Shown piece after piece: positions 60,079 through 64,000 of a DNA stretch of 64,000 bases. How positions within the stretch are numbered: the first letter of the stretch is position 1; every line of letters starts with the position of its first letter. The DNA lies in NCBI GenBank assembly GCA_031549905.1, contig JAVBPC010000024.1, forward strand, positions 60,271-124,270, read 5' to 3'. The DNA comes from Avichristensenella sp031549905. Lineage in GTDB: Bacteria > Bacillota > Clostridia > Christensenellales > Aristaeellaceae. The translations under genes and the position numbers were made by a program. The notes under the pieces are model-generated. The model made no database searches and was not told the origin of the DNA. It was given only the letters and a program-made list of their open reading frames with translations.

Positions 60079-60255
60079 CGAGGGGCCGAAGCCCCTCGAC
60101 TTCAATCCGGCATCGGTGGCTTCGCCACCGAACGGACAAAAAATCCGCCAGGATTTTTTACCTCTCGTCCTCCCCGCCCGGAAAATCCTCAGATTTTCAG
60201 GGGAGGACGTTCCTATCCCCGTCCTTCACTCGCATGAACCTCAGTTCATGCGAGT
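60079..60255. repeat. Multi-hairpin dispersed repeat, copy B
   Basis: This is the same ordered set of hairpins as at 7302-7478 and in the same orientation. Differences fall in pairs: TCGAGGGG/CCCCTCGA for TCAAGGGG/CCCCTTGA, GGTGGC/GCCACC for GGCGGC/GCCGCC, and ACTCGCATGAA/TTCATGCGAGT for AACCGCATGAA/TTCATGCGGTT. The last stem contains the stop codon of the BTAD regulator gene (60246-60248). Confidence 0.85.
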
Positions 60256-61439
60256 GCCGAAGGCGCCATATCTTCCAGCGGGCAAAGCTTGTAAGTAATC
60301 GTCAGCATCGCGTTAAAATGCATCCCATAAAATGTGCTGCGGATGCGCTCCATCACCATTTGCCCCGTCTCCATGTTGACATTGGGCAGCAGCAGCGCGT
60401 ATTGCGACGGGCTGTAGCGGGTGACCGTATCGCCCCTGCGCAGGTTGGTGATCATGCTTGCAAGCAGCCGGTGCATCGCGCTATCCAGAATCATCGGGTC
60501 CACATCCTCATCCTGCGGCGCCGATACCATCAGCACCCCCAGGAAAATAGGATGCCCCATGCGGGAAAAGCTACGCATCAGCAGCTGAAACGTATCACGG
60601 AATACTGTATATTCGCACACCAGCGGCCCGCCCGGCGCGGTGTTGTCCTCCAGCGTGCGGCGGATGCCGTCCATATCAATGCCCAGTGATTGATCCGCCT
60701 GTATGATCTGGCGGTAAAGGCTGTGCAGCTTATCCGACCGGTATAGCGGTGACCTGGCTGCCTTGTGCGGCGCACTGTGCTGATATTGCGTGTAAACCTC
60801 GTTGTTTGGTTCCATCTTGGCCAATACCTCCATCATTTCCAGGCGCAGTGTTTCATCCATCGCGTCCAGCTCCAGCGCCCGGCGGCAAACGCGGAGTACG
60901 CTGTCATACTCATTGTTTCGCGTCAGCAGGCGGATGGCATGGTAGATCATCTGCAAATACATCGTGTGGTAATAGGTGCGATGTGCGCTCAGCCAGCTTT
61001 TTTGCTCATCTTCCAGCGCAACATCCCCGGTGTACAGCGCGCTGGCCCGCTCAAACACGTTCGCAGCATCCGCGTCCCACGCGGTCACCTTTTGAAACGC
61101 CGAACACAGCCGCTGGAAATCATATGCATCAATTGTGCAGGAAACGGCGGGGTTCCAGCGATACGCCCCTTTTCTGGCAACAAAGCACTCGGCAAGGGCA
61201 GGGTCCGCGGCGACCAGTGCTTTGCGTACGCGCGACGCAAGCGACTTCAGCGCCGGGACGGAATCGGTTTCGTCATCCCACAGCGCCTGCTGCAGCATCG
61301 CGAACGGTACATCTTCATCCTTGTTCAGCAGCAAATACAGCAGGAACAGCCGCCCCCGCCGCGATCCGGCGAAGGCATCCAATGCCTTTTCCCCGCCTAT
61401 GCTCATTTCAAACTGTCCCAGCAGACGAATTGTGATCAT
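60246..61439 (-). CDS. BTAD-type transcriptional regulator with degenerate GGDEF-like C-terminus
   Basis: This 397-residue protein has an OmpR-like winged helix at the N-terminus (about 1-95, LFLLYLLLNKDEDVPFAML ... LASRVRKAL), a BTAD/TPR-like helical domain (about 100-215, with SAHRTYYHTMYLQMIYHAI and LDAMDETLRLEMMEVLAKM) and a C-terminal part of about 130 residues whose pattern (LRRGDTVTRYSPSQYALLLP) resembles GGDEF domains with the active-site motif lost. It may act as a c-di-GMP-type or protein-binding receiver. It lies 9 bases after the pilin operon and is probably co-transcribed with it. The extreme C-terminus is encoded by repeat copy B. Confidence 0.8.
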   Translation of the reverse strand: MITIRLLGQFEMSIGGEKALDAFAGSRRGRLFLLYLLLNKDEDVPFAMLQQALWDDETDSVPALKSLASRVRKALVAADPALAECFVARKGAYRWNPAVSCTIDAYDFQRLCSAFQKVTAWDADAANVFERASALYTGDVALEDEQKSWLSAHRTYYHTMYLQMIYHAIRLLTRNNEYDSVLRVCRRALELDAMDETLRLEMMEVLAKMEPNNEVYTQYQHSAPHKAARSPLYRSDKLHSLYRQIIQADQSLGIDMDGIRRTLEDNTAPGGPLVCEYTVFRDTFQLLMRSFSRMGHPIFLGVLMVSAPQDEDVDPMILDSAMHRLLASMITNLRRGDTVTRYSPSQYALLLPNVNMETGQMVMERIRSTFYGMHFNAMLTITYKLCPLEDMAPSALA

Positions 61440-61448
61440 CGCATTACC

Positions 61449-61910
61449 TCACCAGACCAGCCGCAGGGTTTCATCCGGCTCCCACTCGCCCATGTTCACA
61501 TAGTACTGGTACGCCATCTCGTACCGCCGCGCCGCATCCGGCCCGGCCGCGCGCACGCCGATATCCAGGCTTTGCGCCTCGCCAAAGGGAATGGAAAAGC
61601 TGATGACCAGATCCTCCGATACGGCAAGCTCCGTGCCTTCCACGGTTAGTTTCCCCACCGCTTCCCCGTACATGCCAGAATTTTGCGCGGCCTGCGCAAG
61701 TGCCGCGTCGATCTGGGCCAGCACGCGCTGCGCCTGCGCGCGGGCGGTTTGGAAGGTTTCCACATAAGCGGTGCGGCGCTGCGTCAGGGTATAATTGGCC
61801 CGCGCATTGGCGAAGGAAAGCACACCCAGCGTTGTAATGCATAAGATCACAAAAATCATCAAAATGGAGGACGCGCCAACGCCCATGCGGTATTCTTGCT
61901 TTTCGATCAT
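61449..61910 (-). CDS. Pilus/secretion-associated membrane protein, unknown family
   Basis: This 153-residue protein has one N-terminal hydrophobic helix (ASSILMIFVILCITTLGVLSF) followed by a coiled-coil-prone region (QRRTAYVETFQTARAQAQRVL) and an outer domain. Its position as fifth gene of a pseudopilin/GspF operon, with ATGA overlap to the gene upstream, and the single-helix topology fit a minor pilin-like or assembly protein, but there is no clear prepilin peptidase site. I do not recognise a named family. Confidence 0.65.
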   Translation of the reverse strand: MIEKQEYRMGVGASSILMIFVILCITTLGVLSFANARANYTLTQRRTAYVETFQTARAQAQRVLAQIDAALAQAAQNSGMYGEAVGKLTVEGTELAVSEDLVISFSIPFGEAQSLDIGVRAAGPDAARRYEMAYQYYVNMGEWEPDETLRLVW

Positions 61911-62320
61911 AGGGTTTCCTCCCCGGGTATGTACCGCGCAAGCGGCAGCGATACCACCCTTTCGCCATCCCTGAGGATGGTCAGCAGAAAGTCATCCAGC
62001 TTGCCCGCGGCGGTTTGCTCTGCGGCGCCTTCCAGCGACAGCGTAAGCGTACGCCCGGCAACAACGGTGGTGCGGCTGTACCCGCCCTCGGTTTCCGCCC
62101 AGCCATCGGCGGCAAAAAACACTTTGGCATCCAGATCGCTTGCGGCAAAGCGCGCCGATATATCTTCCGCAAGCAGCGTCGCGCCGCTTTCTACTTCATT
62201 GCGCAGCTGCCGGTCATGCGTGGCGACAAACAGCTGCAAAATCACAGCCGCCGAAAGCGAGAAAAACAGCAGCACAATCACCAGCTCTATCAGCAGGGTG
62301 TTTGGTTTTCCGGTTTTCAT
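61907..62320 (-). CDS. Prepilin-like protein
   Basis: This 137-residue protein starts with a short basic leader (MKTGKPNT) and a hydrophobic helix LLIELVIVLLFFSLSAAVILQLF with a Glu near its start, as in type IV pilin-like proteins (LIELVIV is the classic pattern). The leader lacks the usual Gly before the cleavage site, so processing is uncertain. The C-terminal domain is small and beta-rich. ATG 62320 overlaps the preceding stop (ATGA). Confidence 0.75.
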   Translation of the reverse strand: MKTGKPNTLLIELVIVLLFFSLSAAVILQLFVATHDRQLRNEVESGATLLAEDISARFAASDLDAKVFFAADGWAETEGGYSRTTVVAGRTLTLSLEGAAEQTAAGKLDDFLLTILRDGERVVSLPLARYIPGEETL

Positions 62321-62829
62321 GGCTGCACCTCCTGCCCGCCCACAAGGGCCACATGCAGCGTTTGCGTGCGGCCATCGGCCGCCGTCGCTGTCAGCCTCAG
62401 CAGATTATTTTGCACGGCTCCAACCGCAAAATTTTCTACCTCTGCCAGCATTTCGCCAAACTCCGGGTCAAACTCCATCTCCGCCGGGTCAAAATACGAT
62501 TCGTACAGCGCGCCGTCAAGGAAGTAGATCACCGTTTCCAGCGGTATGTCGTCCTCGGTGTGACTGTGCAATGTCAGCGCGCGCACGCCTTCCCTGTCGC
62601 CTAGGGAAATGCCGTCCTCGCTGGCGCGGCTGTTGATCTTGCTTTCGACGTAGCCAAGCGCGGTGCGGACCGCTCCCAGGGATTCGCCCTGGTTGACTAC
62701 GTTGCGGTACCCGTTCACGCCGATTACCACAATCATCAGCGATAAAAGCACATACACGCCAAACAGCGCAAATGTGAACAGCCCGCCAACGGCGTGGCTT
62801 GCTTCCGTTTTTTTGCGCCGCATGGTCAT
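62317..62829 (-). CDS. DUF4860-like pilus operon protein
   Basis: This 170-residue protein has one N-terminal helix (GGLFTFALFGVYVLLSLMIVVIGV) after a short basic tail, and an outer beta-rich domain with IPLETVIYFLDGALYESYF and a C-terminal QTLHVALVGG. It resembles the DUF4860 family commonly found in such clostridial pilin clusters. It overlaps both neighbours by ATGA. Role in pilus or pseudopilus assembly inferred from context. Confidence 0.7.
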   Translation of the reverse strand: MTMRRKKTEASHAVGGLFTFALFGVYVLLSLMIVVIGVNGYRNVVNQGESLGAVRTALGYVESKINSRASEDGISLGDREGVRALTLHSHTEDDIPLETVIYFLDGALYESYFDPAEMEFDPEFGEMLAEVENFAVGAVQNNLLRLTATAADGRTQTLHVALVGGQEVQP

Positions 62830-63155
62830 GTCAGGCTTTCCCCCTTGATGATAACGGTAATGCTGGGCATCACATTCTCCGCGAATACGCTGTAATTGAC
62901 AATAAAGCGCGATTCATCGACGATAACGCCGTACTGGTCCACGATACGCCGCAGCGTATCCGGGTAGCGGCCCTCTGTGGCATAGCAGCTGACGGCGGCA
63001 TTTCGGATTGCCCTTTCCAGCAGCGCCGCCTGCTCGCGGTCCGATGCCGCGCCTGTGCCGCCAAATACATACAGAAACAGCCCAATCACCGCAGCGAATG
63101 CAAGCAGTGAAACGGCAAGACCCCGCCAGCGGGAACGCTTTTTGATCTTCTGCAT
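62826..63155 (-). CDS. Small membrane protein of the pilus operon
   Basis: This 109-residue protein has a basic N-terminus (MQKIKKRSRWRG), one helix (LAVSLLAFAAVIGLFLYVFGG) and a conserved-looking outer part (ALLERAIRNAAVSCYATEGRYPDTLRRIVDQYGV) that resembles the helical spine and loop of pseudopilin-like proteins. ATG 63155 follows GGGAGG; the longer frame lies in the preceding gap and in the GspF-like gene and is not supported. It overlaps the next gene by ATGA. Confidence 0.7.
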   Translation of the reverse strand: MQKIKKRSRWRGLAVSLLAFAAVIGLFLYVFGGTGAASDREQAALLERAIRNAAVSCYATEGRYPDTLRRIVDQYGVIVDESRFIVNYSVFAENVMPSITVIIKGESLT

Positions 63156-63189
63156 GGCGTAATCCTCCCCTGGTGGACTGTAGGTTTTC

Positions 63190-64000
63190 TTACAGGATAG
63201 ACGACATGATGCTGGCCAGCGGCAGCATGACCGCCAGCAGAATGCCCCCGATGACCACCGCGAGCAGCGCCACCAGCGACGGCTCAATCAGCCCCACCAG
63301 CCGCCTGATCCCGTCGTCAATCTCATCTTCATAAATATCAGAAAGCCGGTTCATCACATGGTCCATCTGGCCCGCGTAGAACCCCACCTGGATCATCTTG
63401 TTGTAGATCGGCTCAAACAGCTCCGCTTCCGCAATCGCCTTGGGCAACTCCTTGCCGCCGTCGTTGATCGCCTCCGCGCACTTGGCTACTTTCGCTTTCG
63501 TCTTTTCATCGCTGATCACGCCCGGCACCAGCGCAATTGCCTCGCTGATCGGGAACCCCGCCGTCATCATCATCGACAGCACCGACGCGAACCGCCCGGA
63601 TGATGTCTTCTCTATCACGCGCCGGATCGGCGGGAAGAAGCGGTTCACCAGCTTCATCACCACATCCTGCTTGCCCGCTTTGAACATCACGAAACCCACG
63701 CCCATCAGGATGATCAGCACGGCGACAATCCCCAGCACCACATACCCTACCACCATGCCGAAGTCCATCACCGTCGTCATTGACGCGTTCATCTCCGTGC
63801 CCAGGTTGCGGAACACGCGGTCGAATATCGGCAGCACCTGCGACACCAGCACCCCGATCACCACCGCCATCATCGCCACCAGCACAACCGGGTAGATGAT
63901 CGCGCTTTTCACCGAGGAGCGGATCTTCGATTCGCGGTTATAGTATTCGCCCAGCGCCTGCATTACGTCATCCAGCTTGCCCGTCGTCTCCCCGATGCGC
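63190..64000 (-). CDS. Type II secretion/type IV pilus inner-membrane platform protein (GspF/PilC), partial
   Basis: The gene is cut at the right edge, so its N-terminal part is missing. The visible 269 residues contain the second half of the GspF fold: SSVKSAIIYPVVLVAMMAVVIG (membrane helix), SSGRFASVLSMMMTAGFPISEAI, AGQMDHVMNRLSDIYEDEID and the final helix LVALLAVVIGGILLAVMLPLASI. GspF/PilC anchors the assembly ATPase and moves pilin subunits. It heads the visible part of the five-gene pilus operon; the ATPase gene (GspE/PilB) probably lies just outside the window. Confidence 0.94.
   Translation of the reverse strand, partial: RIGETTGKLDDVMQALGEYYNRESKIRSSVKSAIIYPVVLVAMMAVVIGVLVSQVLPIFDRVFRNLGTEMNASMTTVMDFGMVVGYVVLGIVAVLIILMGVGFVMFKAGKQDVVMKLVNRFFPPIRRVIEKTSSGRFASVLSMMMTAGFPISEAIALVPGVISDEKTKAKVAKCAEAINDGGKELPKAIAEAELFEPIYNKMIQVGFYAGQMDHVMNRLSDIYEDEIDDGIRRLVGLIEPSLVALLAVVIGGILLAVMLPLASIMSSIL

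Noticed and set aside
7302..60255. CRISPR arrays, tRNA or rRNA genes and insertion sequences
   Set aside because: I looked at all gaps and saw no regularly spaced direct repeats, no cloverleaf-like sequence, no rRNA stretch and no transposase-like protein. The repeats found are palindromic elements without spacers.

Overview
The window is about 60% G+C and densely coded. It most likely comes from an anaerobic, spore-forming Bacillota of class Clostridia, probably a gut-type glycan and peptide fermenter. The evidence is an Rnf complex, the sporulation protein YunB, sugar transport systems of the LplA/LplB/LplC type, glycogen-type alpha-glucan metabolism, ECF sigma cassettes and a Bacillota-style pilin operon. 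A finer placement such as Christensenellales or Oscillospirales is only a guess.

Region by region. 1-4.8 kb: three exo-glycosidases (the end of a GH29 alpha-L-fucosidase, a GH42 beta-galactosidase and a GH31 alpha-xylosidase/alpha-glucosidase), a set that matches the fucose-galactose-xylose side chain of xyloglucan. 4.9-5.3 kb: a membrane-anchored ribbon-helix-helix protein. 5.5-11.4 kb: a carbohydrate ABC importer, divergent from a YesM-type histidine kinase that has no response regulator beside it. 11.5-15.4 kb: an Fpg/Nei-like protein lacking the N-terminal proline, a ketopantoate-reductase-like protein, a nitroreductase and guaB. 15.5-20.7 kb: three tandem paralogous cassettes, each an ECF sigma factor followed by a single-pass membrane protein, each with the same promoter architecture. 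20.8-30.8 kb: an eight-gene peptide-uptake operon (oppA-B-C-D-F, a small membrane protein, an M19 dipeptidase and a ribulokinase). Its OppC permease carries seven RCC1-like beta-propeller motifs and its OppF a roughly 140-residue helical insert. 31-37 kb: a zinc-ribbon protein, a MATE transporter, a GH130 protein, a PLP aminotransferase with an Lrp/AsnC regulator, and a D-2-hydroxyacid dehydrogenase.

37.1-44.6 kb: an Rnf operon that begins with a stand-alone FAD synthetase, translationally coupled to a giant RnfG carrying seven consecutive flavin-attachment (FMN_bind) domains, followed by rnfC-D-E-A-B. This is the most striking locus. The coupling suggests that FAD made by the first protein supplies the covalent flavins of a long extracytoplasmic flavin chain. 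44.7-51 kb: an APH-like kinase, a membrane M28 peptidase, YunB, a ferredoxin-type aldo/keto reductase, a flavodoxin-like reductase, a DUF3795-GNAT fusion and a WYL regulator. 51-59 kb: a second LplABC-type importer, a GH13 enzyme and glycogen phosphorylase. 59-64 kb: a tyrosine phosphatase, a BTAD-type regulator with a GGDEF-like C-terminus, and a pseudopilin/type II secretion operon running off the right edge.

Two copies of a structured multi-hairpin repeat, with compensatory base changes between them, lie directly after minus-strand genes (7.3 and 60.1 kb). A different palindrome-rich element lies at 34.0 kb. No rRNA, tRNA, CRISPR array or insertion sequence was seen. All functional calls come from reading motifs by eye, with no database search.
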